Assembly: GCA_019454045.1 (NCBI GenBank)
Contig: SKCR01023818.1
Location: forward strand, 20,346 to 84,345
Direction: 5' to 3'
Source: Zanthoxylum bungeanum
Lineage: Eukaryota > Streptophyta > Magnoliopsida > Sapindales > Rutaceae
Length of the DNA stretch: 64,000 bases
This document shows, piece after piece, positions 9,540-21,233 of the stretch. Each line of letters opens with the position of its first letter. The stretch's first letter is position 1. Both the position numbers and the translations under genes were made by a program. Under the pieces are notes generated by a model. It made no database searches and had not been told where the DNA came from. It saw only the letters and a program-made list of their open reading frames with translations.

Positions 9540-12500
9540 ATGCAAATAGTAAAGCTAAAGAAAGAGATGCGTATAGTTGTGTATAGAAAATATCGATTTT
9601 CACAATACTACAACTATAGGTATTGGATACCAGATCTCCCGTCTAGTTATTTGAAATATTGGTTAACGATTGTTTTGATATTTGATATCGGAACTTGCGA
9701 CTATTGGATAGTCACTTGTTCTTTATAAACATTGTTTACATATTTTAAAATAACTAGTAGTGTCATTGACGTAGAGATAAACATTAAGAAAAATTATTCG
9801 GTAAAGTAAATAATTTAGAACGGTGCTTTATGAATTTAATCACTTAAGCATTGATGCTTATTCCGTATGGTAAAGGATGGTTTGATACTAGATCACACCA
9901 CACATCCTTATCCATTTAATGAATATTGTATTCAGGAAAGTGATTAAGATCTCGTTTAACCAATGATTGTCATTGGACCACCAATTTATTTAAACTGATA
10001 CATTGGATGTATGTAGTTTAATAAATAATAATTGCTTAAGGTAGTTTTCTTTATTTCGTAACTTAGTTGATGAATTGTCATAACTTAGTTACGTGTTTCT
10101 GAAGGAACACATATTGAAAGTCTTGAAAGTATCAAGAACTTTCAATCTGTTCTGATGAAACGTAGATTGAACATTTTTGACTTGTTCAAATATATTCAAT
10201 CTAAAGTATTTTGAAAACTTGATCCTTAAAATTCATTACATGTCTTTGAACTGTTCAAAGATCTTTGATACGATCAAACATTTGAATTTAAAGCAATTAG
10301 TTCTAAGGTTATTCAGTGAATATGATTCATATTCAATATTATTCTTCCACGATTCCATCTTGATGGAATTGAGTAGTGGGAGCAGTCGAATCTTATATGA
10401 TTTGATTCGTTTGATATTGAATGTTACCGAATTAGTTTCAATACTCTTGGGATTTGCTCCAGTAACACTAATTCATCTCTTTAATTAATGTTCCATTAAT
10501 TTCTACAGTTACATATATGATGTATAGGTAGAAAATCTGAATCTTGAAAAGTTTAAGATTTGAATGTTTCTTTTATATAATAGTTATATAATGAAATTAC
10601 TTACACCTTGGAGGTATAAGTAAAAGTTTATCGTTTATTCTGTTTAATAGAATATTGTATTCTATTTAATAGAATATCTTTCCTACGATTCTAAGTAATA
10701 AAATCGTTTTATTACTTGGTGTGTAACATCAGATGTTAACTATTGTAGAAAAGACTTGACTTATTGAAGTCAAATGTGAGAATGATAAATTATAAATGGA
10801 ACTACGTAATTAATAAGATGAAACAACCCTTATACATCTTCTATATAAGTCAAATAGGATAACAGAATCATTCACGAGTATTTGATACTTAATGGTTCTG
10901 TTGTTTTCTTATTGAAGAAAAATTATCCTATAACTTATAATGGAAGCGATATTTGATATCGATTCTGGAAGTTCACCATTGAACCATAGATCTAAGATTG
11001 TTCATAGCTTACTACGATCAAGTTTTGAACTTGATTAAGCTTTCATTATGAATTAGTTCATGATATGTGCTAATTGTTTGCGCAGCGAAAGCAGTGTGAG
11101 CTTATTAAAGGTTTGACCTTTACAGTATGACAGTGAGAAAAGTTATACTCAGCAATCTATTGTAGATTCTGAGAAAACTTATCTCTAGTCACACTAAATG
11201 AACAATTAAGATATATTGGTTAATGTTGATATTAAACTGTACATTTTAGCTAAAGAATGCAAAGTGGCATTTTTGAATGACTTATTCAGATAAGAGATCA
11301 GTTGTGATTTCTTTGTTTGAAGAGTTCATTCTGGAATGGCCCTAGAGTTTGTGTTCTGTTGAGATCGCAGTTTTGTGCTAAGCTTATAGAGCCTATTGTA
11401 GACTCGGATAAGTCTTCCAGAAATATGTGTTCTCTATTTTTGATATCGTCAGATTGTCTGATCTTGTCAAAGTATATAGAATACATATGTGATAAAAGGG
11501 TTAGTGGGAGCGTACAAATTACTTTCTAGTGTTATATATCCTAATGAGATTATCATTATTATAGTAATAATGAGATGTTTGTAAGGTAAAAGATTTACCT
11601 AAGTCTTCTTTACTCCGTGAAAACAATGGGAGTAGTCTCTGTTATATAAGATATAAACCAAGAGACTTGTGAGATACTCCTATTATTCGTACATTAGATA
11701 TGATCTAATAAAGACATAACTAGGCTATCTGTATGACAGTTAGTATAACTGTTGGACAGTTATTGTGTGTCTTATATAAAGTATTCATCTTTCGTAAAGA
11801 TGATTCCTTTTTCGAAAGAGATATTGATTAGAATGTCTAATCAATCTTATGTATCATTTGATGATGACATATAAATACTTTATAATGTGCGATTAAGATA
11901 TTGATTTAATCGTAATTGTTACGAGTTATTTTGATATCCTATAGACCATAGGATGGATCTTGAAACACGTTCTTTGTGATCTTTGAGATATTAAGAACGA
12001 GTTTCTAATTCATGGAGAATACTCTGCAACCATTAGGGTCATATTAGTTTTGAGACTAATTATGACTTAGACAGTCTACGTCATAAAGAGTCACAAAAGA
12101 TGCAGTGGGAGTGTCACGAAGGATTCTACTACTGAGTAGAATTAGATGCAACTTATGAAGTATTGACTTATGAAGTTGCATAGTGACCTTATAAATTAGA
12201 AGTTTTATATTGGTGTTGTGCTTGCGGTTGTCCATATAGTATTTTGGATTTGATCCCTAAATACTTGGACAACTTAGTAGCTGTAGCATAATACTGATAT
12301 AGCATCAGTGTCATATTAATGTATAATTTAGATTCAACAAATATGAATGATGCTAACTATGGGAAACGATGGAGTTTGTTTAACAAACTCAATATTTCAT
12401 AGCGGACTTGTTTCTTGCCTCTTAAGTACTGGTGAGCTTTTGAGGGCCATGTGCATATGATGCACATTGAGACATGTATATGATACCGTGGATTGGCACT
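9540..12500 (+). pseudogene. Decayed Copia pol of A2
   Basis: The order is protease, integrase, RT, RNase H. The frame around 9670-9712 reads LIFDIGTCDYWI, a protease active-site region with D-T-G altered to D-I-G. At 10367-10488 a stretch reads ILYDLIRLILNVTEL then LLGFAPVTLIHLFN, matching the integrase segment with conserved W-G-Y-A spacing although W and Y are lost. From 11110 RT appears as KSYTQQ, then KVAFLND near 11262, KRVSGS near 11490, and a broken YVDD strand followed by GNNEM-like codons near 11560. Stops and shifts interrupt every domain. Assignment to Copia rests on integrase lying before RT. It cannot encode a working polyprotein. Confidence 0.82.
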
Positions 12501-12505
12501 AGAGT

Positions 12506-12518
12506 AAGTGGGAGAAAT
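12506..12518 (+). other. Polypurine tract of A2
   Basis: AGTGGGAGAAAT directly precedes the TGTTGGGG start of the 3' LTR, the expected site for plus-strand priming. The same tract precedes the A1, C1 and C2 3' LTRs. Confidence 0.9.
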
Positions 12519-12808
12519 TGTTGGGGTTGGTGCTCAGAGCGCCAATCCGGACCGTATTTATGTCTGACTCATGAATACGAACATCCCCTTATTCCATAAT
12601 ATTACTTATTTATGGTTGCACCTCTTGTTTTTATATACGTATTCGATCTGATTACGATTAGATTGAAACTAAATATGGTTTAGTGATATGTATAAATTAG
12701 ACAAAGGCCCGATAATATATAATGCAGTACACAGTTACAAAGTTAGTTTGTAATTGACATTGGGAAGTGTCACTGCTATATGTATATTATCAAACATAGT
12801 TCTTGGTC

Positions 12809-12813
12809 AAGAT
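12809..12813. repeat. Target site duplication of solo LTR B5 (left)
   Basis: AAGAT at 12809-12813 is repeated at 14793-14797. The undisturbed sequence GGTCAAGATTCACTAAC is present in the A1 3' LTR near 49320. Confidence 0.95.
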
Positions 12814-14792
12814 TGTTAGACGTTATGACCCATAGCGTCACTGTTTTGTAAATGATATTGTATTATTGTACAAAATTAACTATGTGATAATGAAATTGCC
12901 TTTTTCCGTTTTTAATTTATTTACTTTGATATATAAATGGCGAAAGTCTATATGATTAATTCCGTATTGAGATGATATGAGACAGTATCAATACATAAAG
13001 GTTTAAAAAATTAATATCCCTAGTCGGAGTATTATCGAGATCGGACATCGATAATGCGGAATAGACTAGTATTGCACTTGTGCATGTTGTGAGGGCACAA
13101 CGGCATAGTTCTCATATATTTAAGTATAGGATACTTATGCAAGTGCGATAGGAGGTTGTGTTTTACCGATGGTACGGAAAACAGCTTCACTCTGGATAGA
13201 CCCCGCGGAATCCCATTGGTAGTATGTCTACGTGTCTATGGGAGGCCGCATCAGGGTAGGTGTATATGGTCTTAACCTGAGACTTGCATCGCTAGTACTT
13301 GCGACAATAGGTAAACTTGGTTTTGGTGGTTGGGGGACCTTAACTGGTTCTGTGTTCACCTCTTCTGGGTTTATCAGGAATCGTAGTGCACTGGGTGTGA
13401 TGTCAAGATGGAAGTGTCACTTCAGACATATGGAGTTGATGATCGCGCAGGATACAGAACTAGTGCTCTATAAAAGGTTGCAACCGTCGGGACAATATGA
13501 CTAGGTCAGTATTGCCCGATTTAAAGAGACTAGTTGCTTGATGTCCGATATATGTTTCGTACGGGGCAGACACATTTCCAGCCCCAGGCCTAACATGTGA
13601 TCGTCCGATACTGGATCGATGTACGCAATACTACGGTATACTACGCTTGATATAGATCTAATATTCCAGTAAGAATATTTCTGGAGAATTGGGTAGGCAT
13701 GGCGCTTTGCTAGAAGCCAACCTTGTCTTGTAAATCGGTAAAAACGTAGTACGAGGTACGTACGTGTTTGGATTATCCAACGACCGTATTTACTGCCAAC
13801 ATATCCGGAGATCTCTTGGGTCGCTTCCTGAAGATTCACCTATGATTTTGATTCGAACTTTATTAATCTTGGATTAATAACGGAGAAACTTTATCTTGGA
13901 TAAAATGCCTTATTAGGAGAGAGAGAGAGATCGATTAATTTGGAATTAATCGATAAAAATATATTCGATATATTATTAAACGAAATTAGATTTCGACGCG
14001 GAATTAAAATCGGATTTTAATTCGGGCAAACGAATTAATTTAGAATTAATTCATTAGCGAACTGAATAGTAATTTCGCAAGGCGTAATTATTTAATTCAC
14101 GTCGCGACGGAAATTCGTTAAATCGAAATTAACGAAACCGAGCCCGAAAGTGTTTGCGGACACATTCGTATTTTGAATCGAGTGATATCCGCAAATCACA
14201 TCGCGATATCTCATTACTTAATACGAATAGATGGTGGATGTATCTAGTCACCTTTGAGGGATGATACATTGTCTCTAATCTCAAAGTGTGGTAATGATGG
14301 CAAATGATGGATTTCATTTGGAGGGAAAGCCATGCACGGTTTTGAAGGATTTTTTGCATTAAAAAAATTCTTTTGGTATTAGATATCATATCACTTTTCA
14401 TTTCCTTTGTCTCTCACGGTTTTTGGCATGCAAAGGGAACAAAATTAAAAGTGAAACACTCTCTCTTCTTTCTCTCTTGCTCACGCCGTGAGCTGCACAT
14501 ACAAGGCAGAAAATTGTTTTCTCATTCTCCATTTTTGCTAGCACAAGCAAGGAATCAAAGGAGGTGATAGGGAAACCACCTTGGAGCTTGGAATACACAA
14601 AGCTTGGAGCTTTCAACTCTTTTCTCCTCTTGCCGAAACTTCAAGGATCTTGGAGCTTCAACCTTTGTTCATCTTTTCATCACAAAAGCTTTGTAAGTAT
14701 GATTCCGCCATGCTTCAAGTTTATTATATATATTCATTTTGTTGTATTTCATATGCTTAATCTTTCCTTGGGACTAATTATAGAAATCAACA
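12814..14792 (+). mobile_element. B5, family B solo LTR
   Basis: A complete 1,979-bp LTR from TGTTAGACG to AATCAACA, with AAGAT on both sides and no internal sequence. It is a product of LTR-LTR recombination. It belongs to a subfamily diverged from B1-B3: the start differs (TGTTAGACGTTATGACC) and its last 400 bases have a different exon-like segment. It keeps the palindrome array and a donor-like GTAAGT near 14694. Confidence 0.95.
13860..14135 (+). repeat. Array of 3-base-loop palindromes in B5
   Basis: TTATTAATC/GATTAATAA at 13860 with loop TTG, then TTTATC/GATAAA (TTG), CGATTAATT/AATTAATCG (TGG), CGAAAT/ATTTCG (TAG), GAATTAAAAT/ATTTTAATTC (CGG) and CGAATTAATT with its partner (TAG). Compared with B1, outer bases of the first stem have changed on both arms together. 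Confidence 0.85.
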
Positions 14793-16106
14793 AAGATTTG
14801 CTAACACGGGTCGGTTAGTCAAATCCGTTGAGACCAGTACATGTCGTATATCGAGACTTGGTCCGATGGTTTATCCTAATGAACCATGAGTCTGGGGAGA
14901 CTCGTATAGACGTGTAGGTGTTTATAGTGTATAAACACTGAACGGCTCACCGAAGATTCTTAATGGATGGTACACCAACGTCAATAAGAATCTTCTCAGG
15001 TTGAGTAGCATAGTGGTCCTTCGACTTGAGACACCACTGTGGATGTATGAGACATCCTCCACACTTAGATGGCAGTCAAGTCACCGATCTATTTAGATCA
15101 GACCTCCGCCTATTCGTTGGGTGTGGATCGATCCTCAGGATATATTGTGTGTGTGTCAAGATAGGATCCGTCAGTTCTGTGTACAGAGCATAGGTAGTCC
15201 ATATATTTTTAGCAGTCTGTTAAATCTGTGGCCACAGTATACTTCGGAAGTATGTTCCGAATGTTATTTAGAGATTGCTATAGATACGTCGACGAGATAA
15301 TACCTATAGAGATTTGACGTTTACATCTATATCTCTGGGATTATCTGGATACCTGTGACGGACGGATTATACGTATGCAATGACCTCGACCTGTATGATT
15401 CAGCTAGTTTATCCGTGATCGTCATAATCTACGGTGGATAAATTATGGACACGAAATTGAATTTCGTGACGGATATACCTGAATCTAGAGAGTCTCAATA
15501 ATGAAATATACTCGTAGAGCACTAGAGCAACATTAATAAATAATATTGATTATTTATTAAGTCGTTTAAAGGTTAAACGCAAGATACATGCTAAATGGAC
15601 CCGATAGTCATTTAGTTATTATTGTGTATTTACATTTAATACTTGATTAATTTAAATACACATTAATTAATAGTCAAATTGGATATTTGACTAATATCCT
15701 AAATAAATATATGTATTTGATATTTAATGTAAATATTATACATCTATTTAATATATTTGTATTTGATTAATTAATTAATTATTTAATTGTTAAATGATTA
15801 TTAATTAAAATATAAATATCTTAACTTAGGATATTTGAATTAAATGGCATGGTTGCCTTTGTTGACCAAGTGATAAATATCTAATAAAGTGTTTTTTTAG
15901 ATATTTAATCAAGTTGATCAAATTTTTGTTAAATGAATTTGAAATGAAATTTGGGTATATATGTATACATAATTTCGGCCAAGACCCTTAATTAAATATA
16001 ATGGTTATATTTTTGAGTAGCAATTGTTGATTACTTTATTCATTAAATATCATGATATTTTGTATATTTCTCCACCAATTTCGGCCAAGGCTTCTTTTGG
16101 AGGAGG

Positions 16107-16114
16107 TATATATT
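16107..16114 (+). promoter_or_regulatory. TATA box of A2 3' LTR
   Basis: TATATATT in the conserved family A context. As part of a 3' LTR it would direct any transcript rightward into the B1 sequence at 17067 onward. Confidence 0.55.
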
Positions 16115-17066
16115 GTTTCATTTCATTTTAGGGTTAGAGGAGTTCATTTGATACCAAAATAAACATAAAAGAAGTTGAGAGAAAAGCTTGAAGCCTAAAG
16201 GAAGATGGCTTGGAAAATTATGATTTTGTAAGTTATCTTTCAAAGTCTTCAACATGAAATTGTTTCTAACATGCTTAGCATCATTTTGTGTTTCTGTGTG
16301 TTGTATCTCTTCTTATAGTTTGTGTTTTATTTGGTTGTGAACTTTGATGAAAGTGATGAGCATGTATAATGGAGAAAGCTTGTGACTAGTGTAGTTATTA
16401 GTTTCTTTATGGTTTTGGAAACCTTGTTGCTAATCTAGAGTTGTTGACCCACTCTTAGATGACCTAGATTTGATCTTGAGTTGTTTCATTGTGTTGAGAC
16501 TTGATGATGGGGGAAGAAACATGATTGAAGTATTGGAATTTAACCAATTTGGTCTAATTTGTCCAATTTGATGAAATTGAAAAATTAGGGTTCATGACCA
16601 ATTCCAAATTTAGGATTTTCATATATGTTGTGCATTTGGATGTGTATATGATGCATATAAATTTTCATGTTCATTGATTACATCTTGATATGTTTTGATG
16701 CATGAAATGACAAAGTGCACACTTTGGCACCAAAGTGGTGCATTCGGCCAAATGACTAAATTTGGGTATTGTGTTACTTTTGGTGTTTTGATGTTTTGAA
16801 CATGCTAAGTTCATCTTAGAAATGATTTAGAATCATTCAAAATTGATTAGATCAATTTCGGACTAAAATGGACAAAATACCAAGTATAAGGGCAATTCGA
16901 TAAATTCACTTAAATATGATTTATTGAATTTTATTTCATAATTTGATTATTAGATAATTAAATAAATATGTTTATTTAATTAATCCGAGAAAATATTTGA
17001 AATCGAAAAATTTGATTTTCCACCGCTTCCGCTGCGTTACCGGATTTAGCCCCTAAAACCCCTACA

Positions 17067-17283
17067 TCTCCCATGGCCGATTTTTGGAGGAGCCAAACCA
17101 GCCCATGTCGTGCAGTCCACGACCAAGAGCAGCCACTGTCGAGCTTGACATAGGAGGCAATTCGGTTTTGGTCTTCGTCGCATCTCAACCGATCCTCGTG
17201 AGTTTTTCCGCACCTCCTATGATTGTATTCATGCGTTTTTCATGTTTATTTGATGATTCTTGGGACCTAATTAGAAACCAACA
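17067..17283 (+). mobile_element. B1 5' LTR, segment 2
   Basis: Resumes the B1 5' LTR after A2 and aligns with 28068-28280. It ends AAACCAACA at 17283, immediately before the primer site. It holds a GC-richer exon-like stretch and the donor-like site GTGAGT near 17198. Confidence 0.9.
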
Positions 17284-17937
17284 ATGGTATCTTGAGCTTA
17301 CATCAAGCATGAAAATTTTAGGGTTTAAAATTGGGCAAATCCATTTGAGCATCAATTGGTTAAATTGTTTGATTTAGTATGCTTGAATGGGTTGAATTGA
17401 TGTTGTGCATGATCAATTTCAAGAAAATTGGATTGGATCAATTTTCCCCCAAATTCAAGGCTTGGCCGAAAATTATAAGCCCTAAATGTCTTGGTAATTT
17501 TTTTGTTTTTTGATCATTGGATGACTTAAAACAATTGGGTAAAGTTGATTTGAGGTTTAATGGATTGAATTTTGAATTGGACAAATTTTCCCCAAATGTG
17601 TGGCTTGGCCGAATTCTATGAGATTTTGAAAATCATGGTGTTTTTTTTATTTTATTTTCATTGGATGAGTTGAATTGATTTGGGAAATGATGATTTTGGA
17701 TTCAATTGGATTGAAACAACGAATCGGAAAGAAAAAACCCCTAATTACCGAGAATAAAGAAGCATGAAATTGGGTTTGATTTTGATTAAATTGTGTTGGA
17801 CACTATTTGATGTTAAAATGCATGATTAATTAGGCTAATTGATGTTTTAGAAATGTTAATTGGGTGATTAGTTGTGTATTACACTTAGGTTAATTAATTG
17901 TGGAATTTGGAATTTTATAAGTTAATTAATTGGGCTT
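17284..17937 (+). mobile_element. B1 internal leader
   Basis: AT-rich leader after the primer site, aligned with the reverse complement of about 20718-21233 in B4 and with the leaders of B2 and B3. No open frame of note. It ends at GGGCTT near 17937, where the inverted fragment B4 begins. About 2 kb of the B1 internal sequence that should follow is absent. Confidence 0.8.
17285..17297 (+). other. Primer binding site of B1
   Basis: TGGTATCTTGAGC begins one base after the LTR end. The first seven bases match the initiator tRNA-Met complement, but the rest differs (TTGAGC instead of AGAGC). Closely similar forms occur in B3, B4 and B2, so it is a family trait and not a local mutation. Confidence 0.7.
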
Positions 17938-17941
17938 GATG

Positions 17942-18537
17942 TCTAATGTGTTTATCTCAATATCATCTTTATATAATGAAACACTTTAGTTCTAGAATAT
18001 AAAGGTTCACCCGCAGCGGGTTAAACACTGATATAGAGATAATGTTTCTAGTCAAACTAGTTACATTATAACAGTTTCCTAATTTAGGTACACAGCCGAG
18101 GGTAGTTCCTAAAGTTAGGTATCTACGGTTAAAACAGCGACTTTCGTTCCGTTTCCAATTCGCAGATTAATCTCATATAGAAGTCAGTATCCTGTTCAAA
18201 ACAGATTCTAAACATCAATACATATTTATGTACCACACTAAGTATTTAAATCTAATTTTAATACTAGTAGTGAACATAATTATGACAGACATATTTGAAG
18301 TCAGAGCCTTGCTCGTCTTCAATTCCTTCTTAGGATATGTCCTTTTATCTTCCTAGAAGATTACAATGATTTTGCCTTTGCCCTTTTCCACACTCCAGAA
18401 GCCTTTGGCCAAGCCTTGCCTTCTAGAATATCGAAGTAAGGTGCGCCTTGCGCTACTTGCCTAATTGCAAACTTTGACTTTATCTCCTTGAGTATAGTCA
18501 TTAATTCTCCAAGAATCATTTATTGCAATTTAGTACT
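17942..18537. repeat. Left arm of a ~600-bp inverted repeat
   Basis: This arm, within B4, is the reverse complement of 23292-23888, which belongs to the B1 internal region. The arms are separated by about 4.75 kb. Any transcript crossing both would fold back on itself. Confidence 0.75.
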
Positions 18538-18877
18538 TCTAAGATTCTAAGGATAGATTCTTTGAAGATCCTTCAATTTCTTTATCATACTTTAAGGATC
18601 TAATCCTTAGTTCTGATTCAGAAATTAAGGAGTCTACTGCGACAAGCTTAATGAATTAAGCATTTAAGTTATCATCACATAATCTTCCAAAGATTATGCT
18701 CTACTATTTTCTTAACTCTTGGCTTAGGCATAATATGTTATTTTATCAAATAAAGTAACTTATTATTTTTCAGGACCATTCTGAAACTTTATTCCCAATT
18801 TGAAAATTATAGTCGTTTAAATACATTTTCACCCAGGATTATGTTTTAAACACTAATTTTTCATTTATCTTAATTCT

Positions 18878-19128
18878 AATAGTCCAACTATTTAATCAAC
18901 GATTTGTGGTACTATGTATTATATTGATGATTATAGTCCAACTATATAATCAAATATAATTAAATTAATTAACCTCAATTACATTGATTACTATAATCCA
19001 ATTATAAAATCAACTGTAAATTGAAATTAATTAATTCAAATATATTGATTATAAACCCAATTATATAATCAACTATCATACAGTCCAACTGCTTATAAAA
19101 AACAACAATTAAATATTAGTCCAACTAA
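18878..19128 (-). repeat. Internal palindrome array of family B (B4 copy)
   Basis: On the plus strand: AATAGT/ACTATT at 18878, TATAGT/ACTATA at 18932, TATAAT/ATTATA at 18992, CAGT/ACTG at 19081 and TTAGT/ACTAA at 19116. Every loop is CCA. Homologous arrays are in B3 and B2. Arms differ from unit to unit but stay complementary. Confidence 0.75.
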
Positions 19129-19449
19129 CATTTTATTGATATGACGAAATATTGTTTGGCGCGTATGGCGAGTAATTGAACGAATATTGCGAATTCAATT
19201 CTTGCCTCCCACTATTTTTCGGCGAGCCTCTAACCCTCTGTCGAGTACTCGGGAACCGTGTTTCCTAGTGTCCTAGGATCCCGTTAAATATCACACAATC
19301 TTGACTTTGGCCAACAAATTGTATGATAATTAACTAGGTAGATCTCTAAGATCAATTGGATCTCATCCAATTCCTAGATCCGGTAGGGGGACATCCAAGT
19401 CCGAAACATATAACTTATATATGCCAATACATCCAATGTATTACCTAAC

Positions 19450-19730
19450 CTTTTTCCTCTGAATCAACTAAGCCTTGGCTTTGGCAACAACAAACTTAGT
19501 GATCCCAGTCAAGCGCGACCCATTGACCATGGAAAGCTTCGTAATCAATGTCGATGGACAAGAAATGGTCTTAACTTTGGCCAACAAACCACAACTTGGA
19601 CAAGACACCGATATGGAACAAAGCCTTGTGATTCAACACATCTTCGACAGACAAAGGCCTTGACTTTGGCCAACAAACCAAGCCGTCTTAGATCTTGAGT
19701 AAGAATCGCTCAATGGAAGGAAAAATGCTT
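19450..19730 (-). pseudogene. Gag-like zone of B4 (function not recognised)
   Basis: Homologous to minus-strand open stretches at 39250-39594 and 45137-45385. On the coding strand it contains the repeated word TTGTTGGCCAAAGTCAAG at about 19306, 19575 and 19655. By position between leader and pol it should derive from gag, but no zinc knuckle or other firm gag motif can be read, and this copy is broken by stops. Confidence 0.35.
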
Positions 19731-21219
19731 AATATTGTTTGAGGGTTTTTCGCGTGCAAATTGGCAACCAATTTATTATATTTGTTAAGTTCTCATCATC
19801 ATACACCCTTAAGCATGCATTCTAAACACATAATAAAGCGCGTATGTAAAAGTAATAATGATATGCGGATGGATACTTTACATTGATCCTAGATCAAAAT
19901 CTCACTTTCTCTCTCTAGCTAGCACTTGTATTAATTTCTACCCGTTACACAACACTTCTAAAGAAACCTCATTTACATTGAGGGGAATAGGTGAGAAGAG
20001 AATACAAAGAAATAAGAGGTAATAAGGCTGGACACGCAGGTCCAATTAATAAATCAAATTTATTACAATTCCAAAATTGTCCCACCCATCTAATATCCAT
20101 CCGATATACATTATTCAAACATCGCAACCATGTATTCACACAAGCATGTTATCAATCAATCTAATCAAATTAATTAATCTGATAATTAGTGATCATCCAA
20201 TGTTCAACAACACGATTTGATTTTATTCGAGTCAAACTCGTTTTGCGAACACGTACTCAAAGTAACGAATTCTCGAATTAAATTAAATTACATAATTAAA
20301 TCCAATTTAATGCGCATTTAATTCTAATTCACTATTTAATTCCAAATAAATATTACACTTTTAAAATAAACCTTTACGACTTAAATTCCAATTTAATCGT
20401 TACGTGTCTCTTAGCCGATTAATATCCAATATTAATTTAATTAAGTCCAATGGGCTTTTAATTAATTTCTTCAAGCCGTGGACTTTTGGTCAACTCGGAT
20501 CAAATTGAATAACCAAAATCCAATCCGGGAGTTACCCCATAAACCCAGAAATTAATTTAGGCTCATTAGGCCCAATTAAACTTTAAAGGTTCATTAGTCG
20601 CACTTGGGCCTTTTGGATGCGGTTTTGGGCCTAATTAGATCCAACCAATTTTGCCTAAACCCAACAAAGCCCAACAAGCCCAATAACAACTTTAAAAGCC
20701 CAAATCCAATTTTAAGCCCAATTAATTAAAATATAAAATTCCAAATTTCACATTCCAATTAACCAAAGTGCATAGCATTATTAATTACCTGAATCAATAT
20801 TTCCAAAACACCCAATTTGTCTAATTAATCATGCTTATCATCATGAAATCATGTCCAACATAATTTGATCAAAATCAAACCCATTATACATGCATAAAGT
20901 CTCGGCCAAAGGGGAAAATTATGCCCAAATCAAATTCAATCCAATTGAACCAAATTAAACATTAAAAGAATATCCCCTAATGATTTCTAACTCATCCAAT
21001 GAATCAAAAAATCAAAATCCAAGACAATTTTAGGGTCCTCATTTTCGGCCAACACCCATAAATTGGGGAAATTTGTTCCAAACCAAATTTCTTCAAATTG
21101 ATCTAATCAATCATCAATTAAACATTAATTGAGCATACTAATTCATCCAATTTCATCGAATAATGCCCAAATTCGTTTTGCCCAATTTTAACCCTAAAAT
21201 TAATTTCATGCTTTCAATA

Positions 21220-21232
21220 GCTCAAGATACCA
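21220..21232 (-). other. Primer binding site of B4
   Basis: On the minus strand TGGTATCTTGAGC, identical to the B1 and B3 sites, next to the LTR edge at 21234. Confidence 0.7.
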
Positions 21233-21233
21233 T

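Larger units (their letters stand above)
8366..12518 (+). mobile_element. A2 internal region
   Basis: An uninterrupted 4.15-kb internal region, the best reference for family A here. The leader runs to about 9540 and decayed pol follows to the polypurine tract. It contains at least ten inverted repeats with arms of 7-11 bases and loops of exactly three bases, at 9282, 9960, 10243, 10659, 10693, 11017, 11106, 11736, 11785 and 11823. Confidence 0.9.
6349..17066 (+). mobile_element. A2, Copia-type LTR retrotransposon inside the B1 5' LTR
   Basis: The parts are a 5'-truncated 5' LTR (6349-8365), primer site 8369-8380, internal region 8366-12518, polypurine tract 12506-12518, and 3' LTR 12519-17066 interrupted by solo LTR B5. 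The right border is clear: the LTR ends CCCCTACA at 17066 and B1 LTR sequence resumes TCTCCCATGG. The left border and left target duplication were deleted. Confidence 0.92.
12519..17066 (+). mobile_element. A2 3' LTR, split by solo LTR B5
   Basis: Segments 12519-12813 and 14798-17066 together form a family A LTR of about 2.56 kb. It starts TGTTGGGG and ends CCCCTACA. Relative to the A2 5' LTR it has lost about 60 bases near 16048. A TATA box is at 16107-16114. The empty B5 site is visible in the A1 3' LTR near 49322-49326. Confidence 0.92.

Noticed and set aside
14373..14818. Overlapping short frames on both strands in solo LTR B5.
   Set aside because: They lie in the leader part of a solo LTR, overlap on opposite strands and show no domain.
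18878..19128. Spaced palindromic repeats resembling a CRISPR array.
   Set aside because: Units are only 11-15 bases with unequal spacing, vary from one to the next, and lie in a plant retrotransposon with no cas genes.
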